Source of the DNA: Malus domestica
Taxonomy: Eukaryota; Streptophyta; Magnoliopsida; Rosales; Rosaceae
Length of the DNA stretch: 64,000 bases
Direction of reading: 5' to 3'
Assembly (NCBI RefSeq): GCF_042453785.1
Contig: NC_091672.1
Location: 8,574,501 to 8,638,500 of the forward strand
The notes beneath the pieces were generated by a model. It made no database searches. It was not told where the DNA came from and saw nothing but the letters and a program-made list of their open reading frames with translations. Below, piece after piece: positions 25,201 to 37,336 of this stretch; position 1 is the first letter of the stretch; each line of letters begins with the position of its first letter. The position numbers and the translations under genes are program-made.

Positions 25201-27224
25201 AGTAATAGGTAATTTACTTTCGTCATCATCGTTAAGATCAAATTTCTATCTTAAAGTCTGAAGCAATGACAAAAGCAACGATGAAACTCAAGGCATATTC
25301 AAAGATTTCAGGTTTACACCCGCTTCACAACCCTGAAGCCCCCTCAGGAGCCGAAAAAGTGCAGATTCATGAAGTTCCTTTCTTTCATAGTCATTTTTAA
25401 AGATAGATATGCAATTATAGTGTTTTATATTGAAAATAGGCATGAAAGTTCGTTCTTTACAGGTTCATGTCATGTGTTCAAAGCGACTTCCTTAATTCTA
25501 CGAAGAAACAAGAAAACGTATAGTGCATACCTTTGCCTTCCTTTTCAATTCACCCCATCTGATTGCCCTGATGCAGAGCTGTTCTACCCTCTTGTGAAGA
25601 GCATGTGATTTCCCTGCAATCACATTACAACATTCAGCAACACTTTGTAAATTTTGACTACAACGGTTCATACGAAGAAGCACGGAGAATAATTTTTTCG
25701 GTTAAGCTTTCCAAAATTAAGAAAGCGTTTATCTCGGCTTTCTTCTAAGTAGTCATTCCGAAGTGCTAAATGAAGACTAGTTATGAATCATAGATATGGT
25801 TAAAGGATAAAGCTTTACTGACCTGTTCTAGGATCCCGGCCAGCGAAAACGATGGGCTCCATGCCTCCATCCAGCTCTGGGAGAGCCACTTGCAATGCCA
25901 CCTGAATTGGGTGCAGACCCAAAGTGCTATTCAACCACTCCTCAGTAGTCTGGAACACCAAAGGCAATGCAACAATGTATGGAACGTCGAGCTTCATCAG
26001 AGCTTCAACGGCCCGCGGATGATCCTGTCTTGCTGGCCCCCCAACAAGAGCAAAACCAGTAAGCGAAATCGCAGAATGAATGAACGGCTTCTTAGTAACC
26101 GGATCAATCAGAAACCTCTCAACCGGCCCTGAAAAGTCAAGCCCACCAGCGAAAATCGGTATCACCTTTGCCCCTCTTGCCTCCAATTCCATGATCACAG
26201 CCACATAGTGACTCTCATCTCCGGTAACAATGTGACTCCTCTGTAGAATCAACCCGACCACAGGCGCATTCGGGCTCTTAAGCTTCTCATTGGCATCCTT
26301 CCTAGTTCCATACCAATTCAAGTACTCCTTCACATCATCATACATACAGGGTGCCAAAGGGTGCCAAATTCCGGTATCCAAAAATAAAACCGGGTCTGAA
26401 TACGGAATCTTTTCCCCTTTCAGAGCCGGAACATAAGACCCCGATATCATCTTCACGAAATTCTGCAAGTTATCCGGCGATCCACCGAGCCAAAACTGCA
26501 AACTGAGAATGTAAAGCCTAGCATCCTGAGCTTTATCACTCGGCAGGTACTTCAACACCTTCGGCAAAGTCCTCACAAGCTTGAGCATGCTGTCAGCGAA
26601 CCCGGCGGACTGCTTCTTCCTCTTGAACAGCTGAAAAAAGGGGCTTTTCGATTGCCCGAGCTGCGACATGCTGAAAGATCCCAACTTGTTGAGCCTCATG
26701 ACTTCTGGCATTGACGGAAACACCAACACTGCATCCATCCTGTCCCTCTGCTTCTCCACAGCCTCCTTCACCTTGACTGCAAGCTCCTCCACAAAAATCA
26801 AGGACCCAATGAAAATGTTGGCGTCCTCGAGGTCTTGGCAGAACATTTTGTAGGTGTCGGCGTCACGAAGCTCTTCGACTAGATAACCCACAACTTGGAA
26901 GGAGGCGTAGCGGTTGCCCGCGTTGAGGGACTGGACAGCGGCTGTGAGGGAGGATTGGTACTGAGCCTCCAGGACGACATAGACAATTTTGACAGTGGGG
27001 AGGCCCTGCTTGTTTTCGGGGACGATGCGGCGGACTTCCTGGGTGGTTTGGGTGAAGAGGCCATTGCCCATGGCACATTTCACTTTGAGGGAGGACTTTG
27101 AGCCCAAATTGCTGGTTTTTTTGGGGAGGAAGGAGTGGAGAAAGTATTGCTTTCTGGAGAGGGAAGAAAGTTGGTCTGCTTTTGCGTTGGGTAACGTGAA
27201 AGGTGAAGACACTAATGAAGCCAT
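22240..27224 (-). CDS. CHLH: Magnesium-chelatase subunit H, chloroplast (1380 aa)
   Basis: Five exons on the minus strand: 27224-25823, 25613-25531, 25074-23272, 23181-22705, 22617-22240. All introns are GT-AG and the phases join exactly, giving 4143 nt and 1380 residues, the usual plant length. The N-terminus ([19 protein letters not shown]) is a typical chloroplast transit peptide; a TTG two codons upstream is not the start. Then come the N-terminal CHLH domain and the CobN/BchH body, e.g. [40 protein letters not shown] and [20 protein letters not shown]. The subunit binds protoporphyrin IX and, with CHLI and CHLD, inserts Mg2+, the first committed step of chlorophyll synthesis. The Arabidopsis orthologue is GUN5, involved in plastid-to-nucleus signalling. 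Exon 2 is only 83 nt and easily missed. No inactivating change seen. Confidence 0.97.
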
Positions 27225-27299
27225 TGCCAATCAGCTTCTCTCCACCACCAAAAGCAGAGACTCCTCTGTTTCAAAAGTGAGGAGTGAGAAGGTGGAGTT

Positions 27300-27306
<7 letters not shown>

Positions 27307-27352
<46 letters not shown>
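27307..27352. repeat. (GA)n microsatellite in the CHLH 5' leader
   Basis: A long GA run about 80-130 bp upstream of the CHLH ATG; in the transcript it would read as a CU tract. Confidence 0.95.
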
Positions 27353-27354
<2 letters not shown>

Positions 27355-28699
27355 CAGAGAGCTCTCTTTCTTTTTCTTTGGGTTCTGGAGAAGTTTGGAG
27401 TCTTATAGTTTGTGTGAAGGGAGGGAGGAGAGCAGAACAACACTTGGGGGAGTGAGGAAGAAACAGTTGGTTTTCATAGCCAGTGGTGGAAGTTGGGGAC
27501 ACGTGGCTTAATGGGTAGTCAGGGAATTATGAGGGAAGTGTTTTTTTACGAGGTAGAGTTTCAATTTGGTCTATAATTTTTGGAGGAGTGAGAGAGGGAG
27601 GAGAGAGAGAAAGAGAATCAAGAAGTGGGCAATGGGAGTGTGGTAAGCTAATCTGTTTGGGTCATTGTGATGGAGTTTGCTGCATTCTGATTGGTTGGAA
27701 TGGATTTCTTATAAGGAGGCATGAGAGAGGGAGTGTGGATGATGAGAGAGAAAGGGGGAAAGAGAAAGATATTCCTTAGTTTCATTTTCTTGTTAAAAAA
27801 ATCCCTTCTTTTTAATAATTTAGTGTCCTTTTTCAGTGCGAAGTAGATATTTTTTTCCTGTGAATGCCCTGAGAACACCAAGTATTAAAGCATAAACTTG
27901 AAGAGAGAGAAAGAGGGGAGGGTGTGAGTGTAATGAGAACCAGTTATAACAACTGGTGAAGACAATGACACATGAACGTACGGCAGAACATATGGCCCTC
28001 TTGAATTCAGGTCCTTTTTATCTCGGATGCAAGAGAAGGATGCAAGTGAAACAGGTTTACCGTCATCAGTGTATATCAGACTATTAATATAAATTTACGT
28101 CGAGAATTTTACACATGACTTCATACTTGTGGTCTGAGACTTACGGTAGCGGGAAACCCCTCCTAGGTGGTTCTCTTCGAATCAAGACCTTAATTGAAAT
28201 TATGAAGGCAAATTTTACCCCACAAAAACAAAGCAAAAAGAAAAAAATGTTGTAAATGTTGTAAATGTTGTAATGTAATATGTGGATGGCCCACATGAAT
28301 AGTTTATTACTGAAGATCTTTAATGAAAAGGGTTTAGGCCAACAAATATTTAACTAAAAATCATCCCAAAATGTTATTTAACTAAAAGGGCTCAAAGTTT
28401 AATAAAAAAAATCATCCAAAACTATTATCCACGGGTCAAACTTACAAGCTCAACCATTTACAAATCCACACTTCCGTAAATACCCCTAAATGATTCGATA
28501 TTATCCTGACTCTTCACCAACCTCAACCCAGCACGAAACCGAATAATAACTCCCTGTCTTCCTATCAAATCAAATTCCCCCATTTCAAAAACAACCAAAT
28601 CAAAGTTCAAACCAAAGTAGAAAAAGGAAGCATTCATCGGAATAAAGCCGCCGAAACAAGTTCAAAGAAGTTTAATGGCAGAAACCGACGAAAAAGTGT

Positions 28700-29226
28700 C
28701 TGTAAAAAAAAAGAATCAAAACATAAAATTGTTTCTGGAGAACCCAAAACATAACACTGTTTCTGGAAAAAAAAAACCAGATACAGTGTTTGTTTTGTCT
28801 GTGCATAAACAAACATTGTAGCTGGAAAGAAAAGAACCAAAATCCATAAATAGTGACTTAAATTCCAAAAACAGTAACTTAAATTTCAGAAACAGTGACT
28901 TAGATTCCATAAACAGTCTATATTTTAACCTTTGATTGTTTCTTTTCTTTCATACATCAGTTGATTATATTTAAGAAACATGGTGCTTATTTTACTTTGA
29001 ATCCAAATATAGTGAATTTCACTATTTCTTTTCTAGCTTACATTTAAGAAACAGTGTCTATTTCATTTGGATCCAGAAACAGTGAATTAGGTTCCAGACA
29101 CAGTAATTTAAATTCCAGAAACAATGACTTATATTCCAGAAACAGTGTTACTTAAAATCTAGAAACCCATAAACAATGTTACTTAAAATCTAGAAACAGT
29201 TTATTTTTACAGTCCAGAAACAGTGA
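28700..29226. repeat. Degenerate short-repeat field built on AGAAACAGTGACTTAAATTC
   Basis: Around a dozen imperfect units containing (C)AGAAACAGTG, often followed by ACTTAAATTCC, are spread over about 500 bp; the first few (28735-28790) are in the opposite orientation. Spacing is irregular, so it is not a clean satellite. Confidence 0.7.
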
Positions 29227-29595
29227 TTTGTCGTTATTATTGAATAGCATGCAGATCTCAAATTTATTTTATGGAAAAACAAACAATGAAGTCCATTGAT
29301 GAAGAAAAATTGAAAAACAGTATCTCGTATACACTATGAATAATAACGACGATCACATTTCAACGAAATAATACAAAATATAAATTAAATAGCATGAGGA
29401 TCTATATTTTTGTTTTAAAGAAAAAGAAGAAGGTCTACAAAACAACGATGAACTCCATTAACGACAAAAATTTGGAACTTAACCTAAAAACGTTAGGGGT
29501 AAAATCGACATATCATAATTTATTATAGTTGGGCCATTTTAGTTGGACTACTTTAATATGAGCCTTGTACTAATCTTTAAACAAAGCTTATAACA

Positions 29596-29660
29596 TGGTT
29601 TTCTTATTAAAACTAAAACTTTTCAAACTATTTTCATTAGTTTTCCTTTATTACTATTCA
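29596..29660. mobile_element. Fragment of the dispersed MITE-like repeat, inverted
   Basis: Read on the minus strand it gives AAGGAAAACTAATGAAAATA and GTTTTAGTTTTAATAAG, the start of the repeat seen at 12817 and 48716. Only about 65 bp remain. Confidence 0.55.
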
Positions 29661-29689
29661 TTCAAAGAAAAATTAGATGGGTTATCATT

Positions 29690-30023
29690 CATATGAAGAA
29701 AGTTTGTAAAGCAAATAGTGTTATTACAATAATCTTTTGCCTATAAAATGAGAGCATAACGAGGAAGAAAGAAAGGAGAAAGAAAATAAGAGAAGGAGAA
29801 GAAGAATAAGAGAAAGAAGAGAGATACATAATAAAATACCAGTGAGCTGGGCTAGAGAGAAGAAAGAAAATAGTGAAAGTTATATTTATACTCCTATTAT
29901 TTCACATAATAAAAGAAAGTACTACTGCTGCCCCGAGGACGTAGGCACACTTGCCGAACGTTGTAAATATTATGTCTTATTTACTTTATGTTTCACTGCA
30001 CACATACCGTCAATTTTATAACA
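29690..30023 (+). mobile_element. Ty1/copia-type LTR remnant (right end)
   Basis: A TATA box in GCCTATAAAATGAGAGC at about 29740 and an end reading TTTATAACA, followed directly by CGTTATCAGCACGAG, look like the 3' end of a copia LTR plus its primer-binding region. The left boundary is a guess. No matching LTR lies in the window. Confidence 0.5.
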
Positions 30024-31680
30024 CGTTATCAGCACGAGAAGTTCTTGTGTCAATGGAAAGCACAACGCTATAAATCCGGTGAAGCACTACCTACCTCTCA
30101 GCTCTGTCAGCTAGAATCTCGCAGATAAGAAAATCTTTTTATTTCATCTTTATATCTCTTTATAACTAATTTTCTTAAAGTAAATGTACATTTGGTTATA
30201 TAATTACTATCATTATTATTAACAGAAAATCTGATAGCCATGTAAACAGCCTCTGATCTCCAACTTGCTGACCTTGGATTGAGATACTTCCTTCTTGAAA
30301 GTTGTTCGTCCGCCCAGTACCTATAACATATCAAAATTTTATAAAATTCCATCTGTGCAATCATCGCAGATGTCTGAAACATCAACCTAATTTCCAATTA
30401 CGCAGAAAATTGAACAGCCATCTTATGAGTACCAAAACTCCATTTTCAGTAGCTCAGATTGAAACTGTTTCTTTAGGAAAGTTGTTCGGTATACTCTTAT
30501 CCATATTATACTAAATTTTGAGTTAAATCTAATGGTTTAATCTTCTCATAAGTTGTAGATACTACTCTTGACTCCAAAACCTATGGGAACCTTTTCGACT
30601 TTTTCGAAACTCACCAAAGAAGGAACACCAATTGGGACTTATTGTTACTATTACTTCCAAAGTAACTAAAAGGATTTAGAACTGTGAAATGAAAATAAAA
30701 TAAAAAAGATGAAACAAAAGAAAGTAGCAGACAAAGAAAAAGAAAAAAAATGAGATGGAGACTTAATCATTGCCTTTTCTGTTTTGGCATATTTATGTGT
30801 ATGGTGTTGGTTTAAAGCCATATCACAAGTTCTATTTATTTAAAGCAATTTATTTACAGTGAGTGGAGTTATTATCCTTTACTTTAAGCTTTAATATTTA
30901 TGTGAATGGTGCTGAATCAAAGCCATTGTCACAAACTTTATTTGCTTAAAAAGCAATTTATTTAACATGGCTAGAATTACAGCCTATTGCTTTAATTTAT
31001 TTAGTGTACTACATTTTATGATGAGTATATAAAAGAACTCGAAGTTCTTTGATCATATTAGAACTTGAAGTTCTTGATCCTCATCATATAAATGATTAGA
31101 CTTGAAGTTCCACCATTAAAAAAATCGGACCCAAAGTTCCTCGATCAAATTTAAACCTGAAGTTTTTTAATCAACTAAGAGAGCAGCAATTCCTCAATTA
31201 AATTAAAATGACGGTCATAAGTGCCTCGGTCCACAAACTATTACATGAAGGCCAAAAGTTCCTTGATTCATGTAAATGAGGACCATAAGTTCCTTAATCC
31301 ATGTACAAATTAAGTATGTGTATGAATTCCAAAAATATAAACCTAAAGGTTCTAATGATGTCGATTTTGAGAATAAATTTCGAGTACATATGAATAATAT
31401 TTTGACCTAAAGTTCAAAATATGAATAATGTTAAGAACTTGAAGTTCTAACATTTTGTGTAGACATATGTTATATGTGGAATGAGTTAATGATCGCAATT
31501 TCCATCATATCTGAATTTCTTCCTCTTGGGAATAAGAAAATGGTGAACTTAGTGAAACTCGATTATGTGACGATCGAAAACTTACACAAGAGATACTTTC
31601 ATGAATTCGTAATGCTCAAGAACTCATGTGGGAGGGGCCGCGATGGGGTGGCCTGTGCGGGAAGACGACTTTGACGACAA
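30024..31680 (+). mobile_element. Decayed internal region of a copia element
   Basis: Downstream of the LTR end the region has no long ORF. A short frame at 31534-31620 encodes MVNLVKLDYVTIENLHKRYF, which resembles the start of the copia gag at 61719 (NLNKFDFATLEVSRRNYLKW). Between 31030 and 31440 the phrase GACTTGAAGTTCC and variants recur many times. All of this points to a dead retrotransposon. Confidence 0.5.
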
Positions 31681-33266
31681 AGGTGATAAAGGTAAAGGAG
31701 TATCCGGGTTGATGAGTCAAAATGTTGGATTGTAACCAAAGAAACGGGAGTTTCAAGCTGATGTTTACGGAGGTAATCAGATATACTTGGTTGTCGAATT
31801 GGGGCTGCTGAGTGTGCTTTTTGTTTTTTGGAGTGGGGGTGTGGGGTGGCTTTAGAAGAATGAGGGACAAAGCTGGAATTTTTGAGAAAGTTTTTTAATG
31901 TGAGGTGTTTTCATAAAATTGTGGGGTGTGTATAAAATAACCCTTTTAGAAACCAACTATGATAAAAAGATAATACTTGGATACTCACTAGTAAGTTTTT
32001 TACGTACTCACTTTTTGATTTGGTCCAATATAAAAATATCATGTGTTTCTTGTTTTTAAAGTCCAAGAAAAATTAAATAACATATATATATATATATATA
32101 TATATATTTTAAACAATAAAACATGTGTTATAATATCATCGGACAAAAAAAAAAATAAGCACTCAAGTATTACCCGTGATAGAAATCCTTTAAATTATAT
32201 TAATCAAAATATTGCTCGAATAAAAATCAATCTTAGTTTCTTATAAAGAGTTTGACCTGTTATGTGGAAAAAAAAAGAAAAGGCAATGCTATGCCAACTT
32301 TCATTTTGTCATCAACACTTCTTGTACATGTATTTTAAAATAGTAAAATTATTATATTTAGTGTATAATGATAAATTGGAAGTGTGAATAGAAATTACGG
32401 AAAAGAATATCTGAATTGATATCTCTAATTTCTTCCGTGAGACGAAAGCACCGCAATGCAGTGCCATCAATTCATTCATCATACACGTATACTTGTCAGT
32501 GGTATACTCATGTTGCGTTTATTAATAACATCATGTACTTTAGTAATTATTACGATATCAATTATTGTAATTTTTGAGAGATACTCTTATCACTAATTCA
32601 CTACGCGGCAAACCCATATTAAACGGAAGAGTGAATAAGTAGTGATTGGTCGAGTGTCGCCGTTGAAACTATGAATTAGTTTGCATGAATCTCTCCTAAT
32701 TTTCATCCAAGGGGTCCTTGCTTTTTAGTGGTAATGATTGGACCTATAGTTTTTCCTCACATTTTAAATTGACACCACATATTTTGGGAATATTGGGCCG
32801 GACAGACAACACAAGCTCAACTTTTGTTGAAAGAAGCCGAAATCTGTGATTGTTTTTCATTATTTGCCCCTCGGATATATAGAGAAGAAGAAACACACGA
32901 CGTACAGCACTCTCTGGGATAAACACTTATGACTCGTTTACTAATCCGTAATCAGACTGAGAGGAATTGAATTGAGAATGAATTAGAATGATGAGGTTTT
33001 TTTTTTAATTAAAGTCAGATTGTTGTTTAAGTTGTTTACAAACATTATCGACAAGTAAAATATTCATTCTAAATATGCAAAAATTAAAACTTCGGCGGTA
33101 TATAACTAAAACAGAAGAACCGTTCGACATATAAAATAACCAAAATTGACTAACGATTTTACCTTTTAGAAACCCTTCTCTAGGGTAACACAATGCCAAC
33201 ACAAAATAAGGATAGGATGAATTTGCAAATCAATAACACAAACCCCTTAGGCGATGAAGGACGAAA
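31681..33266. other. Intergenic DNA, no gene recognised
   Basis: AT-rich; includes an (AT)n run at 32082-32107. The segment immediately left of 33267 must contain the RRP43 3' UTR. Confidence 0.5.
32082..32107. repeat. (AT)n microsatellite
   Basis: An uninterrupted AT dinucleotide run. Confidence 0.95.
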
Positions 33267-36200
33267 CTAATCAACCTCCATACCAGAGATGGCTTCATCT
33301 AAAATCGCCTGAAGCTCCCTCGCTCTTTGTCTAGTCAGCGCAACACAGTCCTGCAACCACAGAGAGTACTCCTTGTAAGAATCTGGATCATGACTTAACA
33401 GGTATTTTTGACAGGCCATCTCTTATTAAACTTAATCTTAGTTAATTATTACTCCGCTACACTAACATCTTTCTGCATATTCACAAACTGGTGCAAATAT
33501 GTGAACAAATAAATTATAATTCACCAAGATAGTTTTCAGGACAAGGAATCAAGTTTCAGAACTGCTAACATTTTGATTAAGTTGCAAACCATTTGAAAAG
33601 TAGAACCTTTTTCCCTCGAAGTTCCAGTTTTCAGAGGTTACAAAGTTTCACAATATTGGTTCAAACAGCAAAAAGGGTGAAATTTTGATGACAAAATCAG
33701 TTTTAACAACCTTGGATGTAACATGAACACGACAATCCATTCACATATACTTTTTCTCTACTTTCAGCTATCACTGTTGAGCAGATAGAATGCAGTAACA
33801 GATTTTGAATTGTAATCGTAACCTCCTACAAAGTTTGAATTGTGGGGTAGCATCAAATTAATAACTTTAGGGTCAACACTAAGTAACTAACCTGGATAAC
33901 TGAGGTATAGGCAAGAACTGGTCCACCGGGCTTGTAAAGAGACACAAGTTGACCGGATGAATCCAAAACCACAGTTACAAGAGTTTCCATGATGGACTCT
34001 TCCTCTGCTGTAGGGTCAGCCAAGATGTATTTCTTATGAAGTATGCACGTCAATGAAAATGGAATACTGCTTAGTGTGAGTTTCCTCTTCCCGTTATTGA
34101 CTGCCTCCTTCCCACCTTGTTCCTCAAACATAACTACTACTTTTCCTTCATCATTCATCGAAACTACCGGAATCTGCACTGCAAGGCATGGAAGTAATAA
34201 GACAAAGATGCTGCAGCACAACACAATTTCAGCATTGAAATTATAATTCTAAGCATAACACCCACAGCAGAAATGACTGCACTCTAATCCTATGCTACAA
34301 TTTTATGCATTTGTATTTTGCTCAACTAAATGATTTTACAAAGACTGGAATCCCATCATTTCATCCCATCCCAATTGCATCACTCAGCAATGTCACCTCT
34401 TTGCTCATTTGTACTTCCATTTGCATAATTTCCTTTCCTAAAACCCCCCGAACTTAAACTTCTGTGTCGAGAATACCGTGAGGGTACCCATCCTTTTGAC
34501 AGCAGTATAAATGTCAAAATGAAATGGCATAGTAGGGAAAATCCAACCAAACTATGGGTACAGTTTCAAATAAAACTTGAATTAAATATAGGAGAACACA
34601 AGATGTGTACAAGTTGGATTCATCTACCCTACAAATCAATTGTAGTTTTATATATTAATGGACAAACAACATAAGCTTCACCAGAATTTGGTTAAGTTCC
34701 AGCTTTTTAAATATATATCTTTTCCTTCTTTCTTCCATGCATACATTTTCATACATTTAGTCGGGTACAATAGTACACAATTTGAATAATATACTTGCTC
34801 TAGAGTGCATATCTGGAGTAGGTCGGGCAACTAAGTGATCCCATATGCTGTTTTATGTAGCCAGCACATTACACAGGGATTGTACAGAATACCAAATGAT
34901 GAGATGGTTGTAACACTTACAGTGAGAAAAGGCAGCAACTGCTGACAGCAAAGCTGCATCGAAAAGAGCACCATCAGCATCCAAACAATATATGTCCTGC
35001 ATGAGACAAATCAGACATTACTTCATAATATATATCCTACAATGACAAAAAAAAAAAGCCATAATAATTGACGACTATGATTTTCCAGGTTTCAAAGTAA
35101 ATACCAAGTAGGCCATCCAAGCAGCTTTTCCACTGATTAAGGATAGCTCCTTCAAATTAACCATGCCAGAACTGCAACAAACGAAGACAACTGGTAAATT
35201 CCCAAATGAAAATATCAAATGAAGCATCAGATATTTTAACCGTAAATAGGATACTGATACCAGCATAAAATGTTCTGAATTCAAGCACAAAAATCAATTC
35301 AACTAAAGCCAGTATAGACAAGTTGATTTCAACATCCAATATTCCTTTTAAAATTGTTATTTGGGATCCTCAACAGTAGAACTACTTTCGTAAGGTAACA
35401 ATCGCTTAGTACTCTATAAGATTATGGCCTCAGGTGAATTCATTAAGTACTCAAGTAATGGACACTAAGAGATGAGACTTGGATGAACTGATAAAATAGA
35501 AGCACTCCTACAAGCAATAGGAATTGACACACAAGTAACCCACCTCTTATATTAATATGAACAGATCATTCAAAAGAAAACTGATATCACTGAGAAGTTC
35601 AACTAAAGAAACTTTAGGTAGAACTGAGAAATGAAAAACAACTAGACTGACAATTCACTTGCCTTAAAATAGTGTCAGATAGCTGCTTTGACACAACCGG
35701 TGCTGCATCAGCGGGCCTGCCAGGCCTAACAGTTGGAGAACAAATTGGAGGCATGTGGAAATCAATTGCTGAAAATAGAAAAGTTTTTAAGAGTGGACAA
35801 TCTGTTAACTAGAAGAGAACAAAATCACATAAAGTTCAAGGAAGAGAAGAAATACAACTTAGCGAGTTGTGCACACTAACCTATGCAGCCTTCATCTGGT
35901 GACTCTGTTGGAGGGGTCATGACTTCCATTTTTATTGCAGCGAGCATTGTCTGAATCCAAAAATCCTCATCAGTCACACGACTGTATATTTCATTTAAAT
36001 ATCGAAAACAAACACACATAGTTAGATAGTGATAAGCAATTACAGTTGAACCAATCTTTACTAATGCTGACCCATCAGCGGATGCAACTGCACCTACATT
36101 AAAACAGGAAAGGGTTCAGTTTACATGGTTAAATAAACTTGAGGGTTGCATAAACCAAGTTAAAACAAAGTAAGGAATAGAGAATCCATGATATTGATTC

Positions 36201-36380
36201 TAATGCACGCTTTAGCTAACCAAGGGCTGAAGAAGTCTCTCTAGCTTCGGTTAGTGACCTGCCATCAGGGCGTGTAGATTTAACAAAATGGCTCTCATAA
36301 AACTGAAGAGGAAATAGACGTCTGAAAGCATCCCCGTCCATTTCGGACAGCAAATCCCCAGAACCATCAGGAAGCCCCAT
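33267..36380 (-). CDS. RRP43: Exosome complex subunit RRP43 (299 aa)
   Basis: Eight coding exons on the minus strand: 36380-36221, 36093-36044, 35950-35881, 35768-35663, 35171-35105, 34996-34921, 34178-33892, 33350-33267, summing to 900 nt with all phases matching. The protein begins MGLPDGSGDLLSEMDGDAFR and carries the RNase PH fold: FYESHFVKSTRPDGRSLTEA, then GSALVKIGSTTMLAAIKMEV, GRPADAAPVVSKQL, and the second lobe KKYILADPTAEEESIMETL and LVSLYKPGGPVLAYT. RRP43 is a catalytically inactive RNase PH-like ring subunit of the nuclear and cytoplasmic exosome, which processes and degrades RNA 3' to 5'. Seven introns; the one after exon 4 has a GC donor (AAG|GCAAGT), needed because the nearby GT would put a stop in frame. 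A 5' UTR intron (37097-36420) is plausible. Confidence 0.95.
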
Positions 36381-36419
36381 TGTCTCTTCTTCGTCTAGTT
36401 TCCTAACTATGCTCCTTGC

Positions 36420-37097
36420 CTTACAAAAGCAAAAGATGCATACTTTCAGCATAAAACCAAAATAAGAATTCAACCACAAAGATAAAAAGAACAAACATTC
36501 ATTGAATTTTCGATACAAAGCTACAACAAATTATCCATACAAACTTCTGTTTCCATATTCGAGAGACACCCATATTAACATTAACAAACACAGTAAAATC
36601 AAGAAGGTTTATTAAAACAGTGAACTTTAGCAGTATTGAAGATTGGAAGGGGGGAGGAAGAACCCCGTTTTCGAATTTCACAAAAAGGAACAAAACCCGG
36701 TAATGAAAAACCATTTGTAAGTTTCCTTCTCGAAAATAATACCTGACCCAGACAGAATTTCACATTCGTTGCTTACTATGAATGCAACACCAACATCGGT
36801 TGTTTCAAAATTCAAATAACACACACAGCCCCTAGTTGTTTGTACCTTTCCAGTTTCCAGTAGAAAGACTATATAACTATATAAATATATATATATATAT
36901 GAAAAATTGATTTCAGAAAGACCAGAATCTCAAAAGCGTTTCCCTTTCTAGCATCCCACGAAAAAATGAAACTAAAATCCCAAGAAAAAAAAAACAGAAA
37001 TAATAGATTGAATGTGGTGCAACAGAGAGTTTGCATGTGTTTCTATGATCGAATTGAAGTTTTAGGCATTCAAGAGAAAGACAGAGAGTGATCATAC
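36420..37097 (-). other. Probable 5' UTR intron of RRP43
   Basis: On the minus strand CACCCAG|GTATGATC at 37098/37097 is a good donor and GTAAG|GCAAGG at 36420/36419 a possible acceptor, 39 bp upstream of the ATG. A leader exon would then lie at about 37098-37130, next to a GA run. Inferred only from splice signals. Confidence 0.5.
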
Positions 37098-37118
37098 CTG
37101 GGTGAAGCTTCGTAGTTC

Positions 37119-37124
<6 letters not shown>

Positions 37125-37158
<34 letters not shown>
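37125..37158. repeat. (AG)n microsatellite in the RRP43 leader or promoter
   Basis: An AG run just upstream of the putative leader exon of RRP43. Confidence 0.95.
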
Positions 37159-37159
<1 letters not shown>

Positions 37160-37336
37160 CTGTGCAGTGGACGGGTCAAATAAATGGGTTAGGTTTGGAT
37201 TAAGTATACCCGTTTGAAGTTCGGTTACGGGTTTACATAACCCGTACCCGCCACGACCCGCTACTTTTGTTGTTTTTAGTGTTTCAATGATGATTTTGGT
37301 GTAAATTACATTTTTGCATCTTTAAAGTTTATAATA

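Larger units (their letters stand above)
27360..29690. other. CHLH upstream region and intergenic DNA
   Basis: The first few hundred bases are purine-rich on the plus strand (GAGAGAG blocks near 27590-27615 and 27900) and probably contain the CHLH promoter. Farther right the sequence is AT-rich with a degenerate short-repeat field, listed separately. No gene recognised. Confidence 0.5.

Noticed and set aside
26863-27502. ORFs antisense or out of frame around the CHLH start, some with long Ser-Leu runs
   Set aside because: Ser-Leu runs are translations of the (GA)n microsatellite; the rest are shadows of CHLH exon 1.
31474-31674. 66-residue ORF as an independent gene
   Set aside because: Its middle resembles the start of copia gag and it sits in copia remnant DNA; no gene context.
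35655-35663. GT donor (GGCAA|GTGAAT) for RRP43 intron 4
   Set aside because: Its use puts a TAA stop into the next exon five codons on; the GC donor keeps the conserved reading.
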